A stretch of DNA of 64,000 bases from JBEDUK01 sp963781595 (lineage in GTDB: Bacteria > Actinomycetota > UBA4738), in assembly GCA_963781595.1 (NCBI GenBank), contig CAWAGG010000006.1, forward strand, positions 2,170,001 to 2,234,000, in the 5' to 3' direction. Each line of letters starts with the position of its first letter. The stretch's first letter is position 1. The translations under genes and the position numbers were made by a program. Shown piece by piece: positions 53,840 to 61,839 of this stretch. The notes under the pieces were generated by a model. It saw only the letters and a list, made by a program, of their open reading frames with translations, ran no database searches and was not told where the DNA came from.

Positions 53840-55534
53840 GTGCCCGGAGCCCACCGCATCAGCCGGACCGTGAGGATCGCCGCCGCCGTCTGCGGCGCTG
53901 CGGTGATCGGCGTCGCGTGCGCGCCGGCCAGCAACCCGCCGACGCAGCCGGTCAACTTCGACAACGTCCTCGTGACCCAGATCATCGCCTCCGGCAACGA
54001 CGCCGGACGCGGGGCGGGGGTCGCGATGTCGAAGGACGGCACTCCGTTCGTCTCGTACCTCCTGCTCACGCCGACGCTCAAGAAGGGCGAGGTGGCCCCG
54101 GCCGTGATCCCGAACTCGCCGCAGCCGCCGGCCGTCGTCGTGGCGACGTTCGCCGCGCAGCAGGGCTTCTGGACCCGCTCGTCCGCGTCGGGGCAGGACT
54201 ACTCGAAGGCGCAGGGGAACGACGAGACGATCGCGACCAGCGACGGCAAGTACCTGCCGGGCGTGAACACCGGCGTGGCCGTCGACGGCCAGGGCAAGAC
54301 GCACGTGATCTGGGCGACGCCGAGCGGGCTCTTCTACACGGACGACACGCAGGGCGGCGCGTACGCGGACCCGGTTCCGGTCACGAAAGACGCCGCCCGC
54401 GGCGGGTCGATCGCCGTCGACGAAGCGGGACAGCCGTGGGTCGCGTACTACGACGGCGACACTGTGACGCTGGCGACGAAGGGGAAGGCGAACGGCGACT
54501 GGACCACCCAGGTCATCGCGCAGGCCGTGTCGTGTTCGTCATGCCCGCCCGAGCGGACCGCGATCCAGCTCGCCGACGGTACGACGCCCGTGGTCGCGTA
54601 TACCGACGGCAGCACCGCGGTCGTACAGGCGATCAAGGGGAAGGCGCTGCTGGAGTCCTCGCTCGGGACCGGGGGGTTCGGCATCTCGCTCGCGCTGGGC
54701 AAGGACGGCACTGGGTACGCGGCGTACTACACGAAGGACGGAAGCGTGAACCTGGCCGCTTCAGCGGGGCCGGCTGCCAGCGCCACGTCGTGGGCCGTGA
54801 AGCCGGTCGCGACGACGACGGGGGCACCGCCCACCGCCGACATGACCGGTTGGTCGACCGGCGTGGGCACCGACGACGGCGGCAAGATCTACATCGACTG
54901 GGTCGACCCCGTGGCGAACGTCGTGAAGGCCGCGCTCGGGCCGGTCGGCGCGAAGCTCCAGGTGGACACGGTTCCCCAGAGCATCGGAGGGCAGAACCCG
55001 ACGCTCGCCGTCTCGGCCGACGGCAAGTCGTTGGCGCTGCCGTTCTACGACAGCCCGAACCATCAGCTGGCCGTCGCCGTCCCGTCGGCGACCGGCGTCG
55101 CGCTGGGCGTGCCGTCGCCGACGCCGAGCCCGCCGGCGACGGCGCCTTCCGGGCCGGCGTGCTCGCCGACATCCGACGCCACCGCGCTGTCGATCGTCGC
55201 GCCGGTCGGCGCGGCGGGGAGCGGGTTCGACACGAACTGCCTCGCGGTGGTGCCGAGCACGGCGTTCAGCGTCGCGTTCGACAATCAGGACTCGGCCGGG
55301 ACGCCGCACAACTGGGCCCTGTACCAGGACCCCGCGTACGCGAAGCTGGTCGGCGGCGCGACGGCGCCGTCCGACGTCGTGACCGCGCCGGGTTCGACGA
55401 CCTATCAGGTGAACGCGCTCGCGGCCGGCACCTACTACTTCCGCTGCGACGTGCACCCGACCACGATGGTCGGCGAGCTGATCGTGGCGAAGGCCGGTCA
55501 GAGCCCGCAGCCGGGCCCGACGTCGTCACCGTAG
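53840..55534 (+). CDS. Predicted lipoprotein: beta-propeller fused to a cupredoxin domain
   Basis: 564 aa. The signal peptide VRIAAAVCGAAVIGVAC ends in a lipobox-like site with Cys near residue 27. Residues ~45-410 contain about seven repeats of the form (G/S)-(V/I/L)-A-x-(D/S)-x-x-G-x-x-(F/Y/V)-x-x-(Y/W), e.g. GVAMSKDGTPFVSYLL, GVAVDGQGKTHVIWAT, SIAVDEAGQPWVAYYD, SLALGKDGTGYAAYYT, which suggests a beta-propeller. After a Pro/Ser linker, the last ~100 residues look like a blue copper domain: His in GTPHNWALY, and Cys, His and Met in FRCDVHPTTM, the C-x2-H-x3-M pattern of type 1 sites. Probably an outer-surface electron-transfer or copper-binding protein. Family not recognised as a whole. GTG 53840 preferred over ATG 53828. 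Confidence 0.65.
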   Translation: MPGAHRISRTVRIAAAVCGAAVIGVACAPASNPPTQPVNFDNVLVTQIIASGNDAGRGAGVAMSKDGTPFVSYLLLTPTLKKGEVAPAVIPNSPQPPAVVVATFAAQQGFWTRSSASGQDYSKAQGNDETIATSDGKYLPGVNTGVAVDGQGKTHVIWATPSGLFYTDDTQGGAYADPVPVTKDAARGGSIAVDEAGQPWVAYYDGDTVTLATKGKANGDWTTQVIAQAVSCSSCPPERTAIQLADGTTPVVAYTDGSTAVVQAIKGKALLESSLGTGGFGISLALGKDGTGYAAYYTKDGSVNLAASAGPAASATSWAVKPVATTTGAPPTADMTGWSTGVGTDDGGKIYIDWVDPVANVVKAALGPVGAKLQVDTVPQSIGGQNPTLAVSADGKSLALPFYDSPNHQLAVAVPSATGVALGVPSPTPSPPATAPSGPACSPTSDATALSIVAPVGAAGSGFDTNCLAVVPSTAFSVAFDNQDSAGTPHNWALYQDPAYAKLVGGATAPSDVVTAPGSTTYQVNALAAGTYYFRCDVHPTTMVGELIVAKAGQSPQPGPTSSP

Positions 55535-55606
55535 CCGCGCCTCCGCGTTCGTTCGCGGTTCGCAGGTTCGTCACACCGCTATCGCCGCGCGGTCGGAGCC
55601 CGACCA

Positions 55607-55612
55607 TAGAAT
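55607..55612 (+). promoter_or_regulatory. -10 box of uvrC (leaderless pattern)
   Basis: TAGAAT ends 10 nt before the uvrC GTG with no ribosome site between. No -35 seen. Confidence 0.4.
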
Positions 55613-55622
55613 CGAACTCGGC

Positions 55623-57659
55623 GTGAGCGTCCCCCGGCCCGATACCTCGCAGATCCCCGACGCTCCCGGCGCGTACCTCTTCCGGGACGGCGACGGGCGG
55701 GTCGTCTACGTCGGGAAGGCGAAGTCGCTCCGCAAGCGGGTCGCGTCGTACTGGGGGCGGCCGCTGCACCCGCGGACGCAGGCGATGATGGCGGCGGCGG
55801 CGAGCGTCGAATGGATCCTCGCGGCGACCGAGGTCGACGCGCTGATGCTCGAGTACAACCTGATCAAGTCGCACGTGCCGCGGTTCAACATCCGGTACCG
55901 GGACGACAAGTCGTACCCCTACCTGGCGCTGACCGTCTCCGAGACCTGGCCGCGGGCGCGCGTGATGCGCGGCGCGAAGCGGAAGGGGGTCCGGTACTTC
56001 GGGCCGTACGGTCACGCGTACGCGATCCGCGAGACGCTGGACGCGCTCACGCGCGTGTTCCCGGTCCGAACGTGCTCCGACTCGTTCTTCGACGGACGCA
56101 AGCGGGCCGGACGGCCGTGCCTCTACTTCGACATCGGCCGGTGCGCCGGCCCGTGCGTGCCGTCGATGACAGGCGTCACGGAGGAGGGCTACCGCGCCCA
56201 GGTGGACGCGATGGCGGACTACCTCTCGGGGACCTACCGCCCCGTGCTGGATCGGCTCGACGTCGAGATGCGCGAGGCGGCCGAGGAGCTGGAGTTCGAA
56301 CGCGCGGCGAAGCTCCGCGACCAGCTCGCGGCGGCGCGAAAGGCGATCGAGCACCAGGAGATGGTCCTGCGCCGTGAGGAGGACCTCGACGTGATCGCGC
56401 TGGACGAGGACGACCTGGAGGCCGCGTTCCAGGTGTTCTTCGTCCGCCGCGGGCGGGTGATGGGCCGCAAGGGCTACATCGTTGACAAGGTCGAGGCGAT
56501 CGACCCGGCGGCGCTGCTGGCGAACTTCGTCCGCGAGCTGTACATGGAACGCGGCCACGCGGAGGTTCCGCCTCGGATCCTCGTACCGTGCGAGCCGGAG
56601 GACGCGGAGATCCTGCAGGAGTGGCTCGGGCGGATGCGCGCCCGGTCGAAGGCCCGGATCCAGGTGCCGCAGCGTGGGGACGGGCGCAAGCTGGTCATGA
56701 CCGTGACGCAGAACGCGAAGGAGGCGTTCCTGCGGCACAAGCTCAAGCGCGCCTCGGACTTCGGCGCCCGGTCCCGCGCGCTGACCGAGCTCGGCGATGT
56801 CCTCGGCCTGCCCGTCGCCCCCCTGCGGATCGAGTGCTACGACATCTCGAACCTGGGGCCTACCGACAAGGTCGCCAGCATGGTCGTCTTCGAAGACGGC
56901 CTTCCGAAACGTTCGGACTATAGGAAGTTCGAGATCAAGAACGTCCTCGGCCAGGACGACTTCGCAAGTATGGAAGAGGTCCTGGAGCGGAGGCTCAGCC
57001 GCCTCGAACCCAACGGTAGCGCTGGGGCTGGGGCGGAGGGCGATGAGGTCGGGGCTACGGGGACCGCTTCCCTCGTTCGGCGCGACGACGACGGTCCCGC
57101 CGAGGGCGATGGAGGCTCCTCGCTCGGCCCAGATGGTCCCCTCCGCCCCGGCCCCATCGCTGAGGATGGGAGTCGCAGGTCCGTTCGTCGATTCGCGTAC
57201 ACGCCTTCGCTCATCGTCGTCGACGGTGGGAAGGGGCAGCTTGGGGTGGCGGAGCGTGTTCTTTCCCGGCGTGGGCTCGACATCCCGGTGATCGGGCTGG
57301 CGAAGCGGCTCGAGGAGGTCTTCGTGCCCGGTCAGCCGGAGCCGCTCGACATCCCGCGGGGGTCCGAGGCGCTCTTCGTGCTGCAGCACCTGCGCGACGA
57401 GGCGCACCGGTTCGCGATCACCTACCACCGGCAGAAGCGGGCGAAGCGCGCGCTGCACTCGCAGCTGGACGACATCCCCGGCGTCGGGCCGGCGCGGCGG
57501 AAGGCGCTGATGAAGCGGTTCGGCTCGCTCGCGAAGATCCGGGAGGCGAGCGTCGACGAACTGGCAGCGACGCCGGGGATCGGTCCGGCGCTCGCCCGGG
57601 AGATCGACGAGCGTCTTCACGTGCCGCAGCCGATCGGGGTGGAACGGAGAGTGGGATGA
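55623..57659 (+). CDS. uvrC: Excinuclease ABC subunit C, with an unusual in-frame insertion
   Basis: A 678-aa nuclease that makes both cuts in nucleotide excision repair. The N-terminal GIY-YIG domain has PGAYLFRDGDGRVVYVGKAKSLRKRV. A Cys cluster CLYFDIGRCAGPC follows, then a UVR motif (EEAAEELEFERAAKLRDQL-like) that binds UvrB. The RNase H-like domain has IECYDISNL and LIVVDGGKGQLG, and HhH motifs DIPGVGPARRKALM and ATPGIGPALA close the protein. Between EVLERRLSRLEP and SLIVVDGGKGQ lies a low-complexity insert of ~65 residues, where most homologues I know have 10-25. Its DNA contains a long imperfect inverted repeat. The stop overlaps the rapZ ATG (ATGA). Confidence 0.95.
   Translation: MSVPRPDTSQIPDAPGAYLFRDGDGRVVYVGKAKSLRKRVASYWGRPLHPRTQAMMAAAASVEWILAATEVDALMLEYNLIKSHVPRFNIRYRDDKSYPYLALTVSETWPRARVMRGAKRKGVRYFGPYGHAYAIRETLDALTRVFPVRTCSDSFFDGRKRAGRPCLYFDIGRCAGPCVPSMTGVTEEGYRAQVDAMADYLSGTYRPVLDRLDVEMREAAEELEFERAAKLRDQLAAARKAIEHQEMVLRREEDLDVIALDEDDLEAAFQVFFVRRGRVMGRKGYIVDKVEAIDPAALLANFVRELYMERGHAEVPPRILVPCEPEDAEILQEWLGRMRARSKARIQVPQRGDGRKLVMTVTQNAKEAFLRHKLKRASDFGARSRALTELGDVLGLPVAPLRIECYDISNLGPTDKVASMVVFEDGLPKRSDYRKFEIKNVLGQDDFASMEEVLERRLSRLEPNGSAGAGAEGDEVGATGTASLVRRDDDGPAEGDGGSSLGPDGPLRPGPIAEDGSRRSVRRFAYTPSLIVVDGGKGQLGVAERVLSRRGLDIPVIGLAKRLEEVFVPGQPEPLDIPRGSEALFVLQHLRDEAHRFAITYHRQKRAKRALHSQLDDIPGVGPARRKALMKRFGSLAKIREASVDELAATPGIGPALAREIDERLHVPQPIGVERRVG
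57009..57170 (+). repeat. Imperfect inverted repeat inside uvrC
   Basis: Arms at 57009-57040 and 57139-57170 match at about 26 of 32 positions (core TGGGGC-GGGGCGGAGGG and its complement), with 98 bp between. The whole 162-bp segment keeps the uvrC frame and codes for the Gly/Asp/Ala-rich insert. It resembles the palindromic elements known to insert in frame in bacterial genes. No second copy is visible in the window. Confidence 0.45.
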
Positions 57660-58645
57660 CGGTGGCGGACGGAAGTGCGACGGCGGCGGAGAGCGCGCCC
57701 AGGGCCGCGGCCGAGAGCCCGGCGCCGACGCCCGCGAGCACCAGCCGCACCGGGCGGCGCGTGCGCGAGCGCCCGGCGGCGAACGGCGCCGTCGACTTCA
57801 CCATCATCACGGGGCTCTCGGGCGCCGGCCGCTCGCAGGCGGCGAAGTCGCTCGAGGACCTCGGGTACTTCGTCGTCGACAACCTCCCGCCGGCGCTGAT
57901 CGGCAAGATGGCCGAACTGGCCGCGGCGACCGGCGGGCCCGAACGCGTCGCGATCGTCGCCGACGTCCGTGGTGGGGTCTTCTTCGGCGAGCTGTCGAAG
58001 GGACTCGAGGACCTGCGGCGCCTCGGCATCGCGTACCGGATCCTGTTCCTGGAGGCCTCCGAGGATACCCTCGTGAACCGCTACGAGGCGAGCCGCCGCA
58101 GGCATCCGCTGGCCCCGGCCGACCGCGTGGTCGAGGGCATCCGGAAGGAGCGTCAGATGATGCAGACGCTCAAGGGCGACGCGGACCTGATCCTCGACAC
58201 CTCCGACCTGTCGCCGCACGAGTTCCGCGACCGCATCTGGGACGCGTTCGGCCGCGCCCAGGTCGAACGGACCCTGCAGGTCAGCATCGTGTCGTTCGGC
58301 TACAAGTACGGCGTCCCGCGCGACTGCGACCTTGTCTTCGACGTCCGGTTCCTGCCGAACCCCTACTGGATCCCGGAGCTGCGGCCCCTGCCCGGGACCG
58401 ATCCGAAGGTCCAGGGCTACGTCACGGGCCAGCAGAAGTACGGGGAGTTCATGCGCAAGCTCCGGGCGCTCTTGGACGTGACCCTGCCCGGCTACGTGGA
58501 CGAGGGGAAGTCCTACCTGACCCTCGGGATCGGCTGCACCGGCGGCCGGCACCGGTCCGTCGTCGTCGCCGACGCGCTCGTCGCGTACTTCACGAAGAAG
58601 GGCTTCGCGGCGAGCATCGAGCACCGCGATATCGATCGGGAGTAG
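57656..58645 (+). CDS. rapZ: RNase adapter RapZ / YvcJ-family nucleotide-binding protein
   Basis: A 329-aa P-loop protein. An Ala/Pro/Arg-rich lead of ~45 residues is followed by FTIITGLSGAGRSQAAKSLEDLGYFVVDNLPP (Walker A GLSGAGRS), the family's VADVRGG, LFLEASEDTLVNRYEASRRRHPL, and the C-terminal FGYKYGVPRDCDLVFDVRFLPNPYW and IGIGCTGGRHRSVV region that binds RNA or small ligands in RapZ. In gamma-proteobacteria it controls GlmS through small RNAs; in actinobacteria its role is unclear. It overlaps uvrC by four bases. The yvcK and whiA genes that normally follow it are absent here. Confidence 0.94.
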   Translation: MTVADGSATAAESAPRAAAESPAPTPASTSRTGRRVRERPAANGAVDFTIITGLSGAGRSQAAKSLEDLGYFVVDNLPPALIGKMAELAAATGGPERVAIVADVRGGVFFGELSKGLEDLRRLGIAYRILFLEASEDTLVNRYEASRRRHPLAPADRVVEGIRKERQMMQTLKGDADLILDTSDLSPHEFRDRIWDAFGRAQVERTLQVSIVSFGYKYGVPRDCDLVFDVRFLPNPYWIPELRPLPGTDPKVQGYVTGQQKYGEFMRKLRALLDVTLPGYVDEGKSYLTLGIGCTGGRHRSVVVADALVAYFTKKGFAASIEHRDIDRE

Positions 58646-58713
58646 CGCGGGAACGTCCGTTCGGCGAAGCTCACGAGGGTACTTCGGCCGCGGGGCCCGC
58701 CGGCCCCGACCGC

Positions 58714-58719
58714 TAGGAT
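58714..58719 (+). promoter_or_regulatory. -10 box of the glycolytic run
   Basis: TAGGAT lies 78 nt before the gap ATG in the 152-bp rapZ-gap gap, giving a leader of ~70 nt with GGGAGGCGG before the ATG. It is the only good candidate promoter for the gap-pgk-tpiA-apgM genes. No -35 is evident. Confidence 0.4.
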
Positions 58720-58797
58720 GGAGCCACGTTCGACGTTCGGCTCTGCGCGCACGCGCGGACCCGTTCCCGTTCTACGGGTGATGAGGGAGGCGGCGGC

Positions 58798-59805
58798 ATG
58801 ACCGTGAAGGTTGGGATCAACGGCTTCGGACGGATCGGGCGGAACTTCCTGCGCGCGACGCGCTCGAAGGGCGCCGACGTGGAGATCGTCGCGGTGAACG
58901 ACATCACGGACCCCGGGACGCTCGCGCACCTGCTGAAGTACGACTCGGTGTTCGGACGCTTCGACGGCGAGGTCTCGCACGACGACGACGGCCTGATCGT
59001 CGACGGCGTGAAGCTCAAGGTGATGGCCGAGCGCGACCCGGCGAACCTGCCGTGGAAGGAGCTCGGGGCCGAGGTCGTGATCGAGTCCACGGGCCTGTTC
59101 ACCGCGCGCGAGAAGGCCGAGAAGCACCTCGAGGCTGGAGCCCAGAAGGTCATCGTCAGCGCGCCGGCGACCGGCGAGGACATCACGATCGTGATGGGCG
59201 TGAACGACGGGAACTACGACCCCGCCGAGCACAACGTGATCTCGAACGCGTCCTGCACGACGAACTGCGTCGCCCCGATGGCGAAGGTGCTGTTCGACGC
59301 GTTCGGCGTCGAGCGGGCGATGATGACCACGGTGCACGCGTACACGAACGACCAGAACCTGCTCGACCTCCCGCACAAGGACCTCCGGCGCGCGCGGGCG
59401 GCGGCGATCAACATCGTCCCGGCCTCGACGGGCGCGGCGAAGGCGACGGCGCTCGTCGTGCCCGAGGCGAAGGGCATCATGGACGGGTTCGCGCTGCGGG
59501 TACCGGTGCCGGACGGATCCGTGACCGATCTGGTGGCGATCCTCGCCGGTGAGGCGTCGAAGGACGAGGTGAACGAGGCCTTCCGCGCCGCCGCGACGGA
59601 AGGGTCGCTCGCCGGGAAGCTCGTCTATTCCGACGACCCGATCGTGTCCTCCGACATCGTCGGCTCGCCGGCGTCCTGCACGTTCGACGCGCCGTTGACG
59701 ATGGCGATCGGCAACCTCGTGAAGGTCGTCGGCTGGTACGACAACGAGTGGGGCTACTCGAACCGCCTCGTCGACCTCGTCGACCTCGTCGCGTCGAGGC
59801 TGTAG
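58798..59805 (+). CDS. gap: Glyceraldehyde-3-phosphate dehydrogenase
   Basis: A 335-aa type I GAPDH, which oxidises and phosphorylates glyceraldehyde-3-phosphate. The NAD site is VGINGFGRIGRNFLRA, the catalytic Cys is in SNASCTTNC, the catalytic His is in TTVHAYTNDQ, and WYDNEWGYSNR ends the fold. An Asp-type residue after the second strand (AVNDITDP) indicates NAD+ rather than NADP+. ATG 58798 lies behind GGGAGGCGG. First gene of a lower-glycolysis operon. Confidence 0.97.
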   Translation: MTVKVGINGFGRIGRNFLRATRSKGADVEIVAVNDITDPGTLAHLLKYDSVFGRFDGEVSHDDDGLIVDGVKLKVMAERDPANLPWKELGAEVVIESTGLFTAREKAEKHLEAGAQKVIVSAPATGEDITIVMGVNDGNYDPAEHNVISNASCTTNCVAPMAKVLFDAFGVERAMMTTVHAYTNDQNLLDLPHKDLRRARAAAINIVPASTGAAKATALVVPEAKGIMDGFALRVPVPDGSVTDLVAILAGEASKDEVNEAFRAAATEGSLAGKLVYSDDPIVSSDIVGSPASCTFDAPLTMAIGNLVKVVGWYDNEWGYSNRLVDLVDLVASRL

Positions 59806-59815
59806 CCGGACAGCC

Positions 59816-61015
59816 TTGAGCCGCCGGCTGCGCACGCTCGAAGCGCTGGAGGACGTTGCGGGCAGGCGCGTCCTGGTCCGGTGCGACTTCAACGTGCCGC
59901 TGGACCCCGACGGGAACATCACGGAGGACCTCCGGATCCGGGCGACGCTCCCGACCATCACCGAGCTGCTCGGGGCCGGGGCCGCGTTGGTCCTGTGCAG
60001 CCACCTCGGCCGGCCGAAGGGGTCGTTCGACCCGAGGTTCTCACTGGCGCCCGTCTCGCAGCGGGTGGCCGACCTGCTGGACCGCGACGTGCTGTTCGTC
60101 GACGACGTCGTCGGGCCCGACGCGCGCGAAGCGGTCGGGGCGGCGACGGCGGAGCGCGTCGTGCTGCTCCAGAACCTCCGGTTCGAACCCGGCGAGACGG
60201 CGAACGATCCTGCCTTCGCCGACGCGCTTGCGTCGTTCGCCGACGTCTACGTCGACGACGCCTTCGGCGCGGCGCACCGGGCGCACGCGTCCGTCGTGGG
60301 CGTTCCGGAGCGGGTGCGCGACCGCGCGGCCGGCCGGCTTCTCCAGCGCGAGGTCGAGGTGCTGTCGAAGCTCCGCGACGAACCCGACCATCCGTTCGTC
60401 GCGATCCTCGGCGGCGCGAAGGTGAGCGACAAGCTCGGCGTGGTCGACGCGCTGCTCGATCGCGTCGACGCGCTGCTCGTCGGCGGCGCGATGGCGTTCT
60501 CGTTCCTGGCCGTTCAGGGCGGGCAGGTCGGGCGGTCCCTCGTCGAGCCGGACCGGTACGAGGAGGTGCGCGCCGCGTTCGCGAAGGCCGGTGAGCGAGG
60601 CGTCCCGATCGTGCTCCCCGACGACGTGGTCGCCGCGACCGACCCGAAGGCCGACGCGCCCAGGGAAACGGTTCCCGCCGATCGGATCCCCTCCGACATG
60701 ATCGGCCTGGACATCGGGCCGCGCACCGTCGAGGCGTTCGGCCGTGCCCTCGCCGACGCGAAGACGGTCCTGTGGAACGGACCGATGGGTATGTTCGAGC
60801 TGCCGCCGTTCGCGGCCGGCACGCGTGGGGTTGCGGAAGCGGTCGCTGCCGCCCCGGCCTTCACGGTGGCTGGCGGTGGCGACAGCGTCGCCGCGTTGCG
60901 TGCGCTCGGGCTGGCCGACTCGGTCGATCACCTATCGACGGGGGGCGGAGCGTCGCTGGAGTTCATCGAGGGCCGGGAGCTCCCCGGCATCGCGATCCTG
61001 ATGGAGGAGGCCTGA
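59816..61015 (+). CDS. pgk: Phosphoglycerate kinase
   Basis: A 399-aa kinase that makes ATP from 1,3-bisphosphoglycerate. Substrate-site motifs: RVLVRCDFNVPLD, LCSHLGRPKG and VLLQNLRFEPGE. Nucleotide-domain motifs: AILGGAKVSDKLGV, VLWNGPMGMFE and GGGDSVAAL. The start is TTG at 59816, 10 nt after gap; no ATG or GTG fits the N-terminus. Normal length. Confidence 0.97.
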   Translation: MSRRLRTLEALEDVAGRRVLVRCDFNVPLDPDGNITEDLRIRATLPTITELLGAGAALVLCSHLGRPKGSFDPRFSLAPVSQRVADLLDRDVLFVDDVVGPDAREAVGAATAERVVLLQNLRFEPGETANDPAFADALASFADVYVDDAFGAAHRAHASVVGVPERVRDRAAGRLLQREVEVLSKLRDEPDHPFVAILGGAKVSDKLGVVDALLDRVDALLVGGAMAFSFLAVQGGQVGRSLVEPDRYEEVRAAFAKAGERGVPIVLPDDVVAATDPKADAPRETVPADRIPSDMIGLDIGPRTVEAFGRALADAKTVLWNGPMGMFELPPFAAGTRGVAEAVAAAPAFTVAGGGDSVAALRALGLADSVDHLSTGGGASLEFIEGRELPGIAILMEEA

Positions 61016-61021
61016 GCGGGG

Positions 61022-61798
61022 ATGGCGGGAGAGCGGAGGCCGATCATCGCGGCGAACTGGAAGATGCACAAGACGCACCTCGAGGCGATCCAGTTCGTGC
61101 AGCAGCTCTCGTACCTGCTCGCGAAGGAGGACGCCGAACGCGTCGAGGTGGTGATCGCCCCGCCGTTCACGGCGCTGCGGAGCGTGCAGACGCTGCTCGA
61201 CAGCGACCGGCTCCCGTACGGCCTTGGAGCGCAGAACGTGTATTTCGAGGAAAGGGGTGCGTTCACCGGCGAGGTGTCGGCCGAGATGCTGGCCGCGCTG
61301 AAGGTGGACTTCGTGATCGTCGGGCACTCGGAACGCCGCCAGCTGTTCGGCGAGACCGACGCCGCGGTGGCGCGCAAGGTCAAGGCCGTCTTCGGCTCTG
61401 AGATGACCCCGATCCTGTGCGTCGGCGAGACGCTCGAGGAGCGTGACGCGGGCCGGACCGAGGACAAGGTGCTCGGCCAGATCGAGACGGACCTCGCGGG
61501 CCTCACGCCGGCGCAGGCGGCGACGACGGTCGTCGCGTACGAGCCGATCTGGGCGATCGGGACCGGGCGGAACGCGACGGCCGAGGACGCCGGTCAGGTG
61601 ATCGCGGCGATCCGCCGGCGGCTCGGCGCGATGTTCGGCGACGACGCGGCCGGGCGCATCCGGATCCAGTACGGGGGCAGCGTGAAGCCCGGGAACATCC
61701 GGGAGTTCATGGCGCACCCGGACATCGACGGCGCGCTGGTGGGCGGCGCGAGCCTCGAACCCGATGACTTCGCCTTGATCGTGAAGTACCAGGGGTAG
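61022..61798 (+). CDS. tpiA: Triose-phosphate isomerase
   Basis: A 258-aa TIM barrel that interconverts DHAP and glyceraldehyde-3-phosphate. Catalytic Lys is in IIAANWKMHKT, catalytic His in VIVGHSERRQLFGE, catalytic Glu in VVAYEPIWAIGTGRNA, and the phosphate site is IQYGGSVKPGN and LVGGASLEPDDF. ATG 61022 lies 6 nt after pgk. Confidence 0.97.
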   Translation: MAGERRPIIAANWKMHKTHLEAIQFVQQLSYLLAKEDAERVEVVIAPPFTALRSVQTLLDSDRLPYGLGAQNVYFEERGAFTGEVSAEMLAALKVDFVIVGHSERRQLFGETDAAVARKVKAVFGSEMTPILCVGETLEERDAGRTEDKVLGQIETDLAGLTPAQAATTVVAYEPIWAIGTGRNATAEDAGQVIAAIRRRLGAMFGDDAAGRIRIQYGGSVKPGNIREFMAHPDIDGALVGGASLEPDDFALIVKYQG

Positions 61799-61839
61799 GA
61801 AGCCTGCATCTACTGGGTTCGAACGACACGGGAGGCGAT

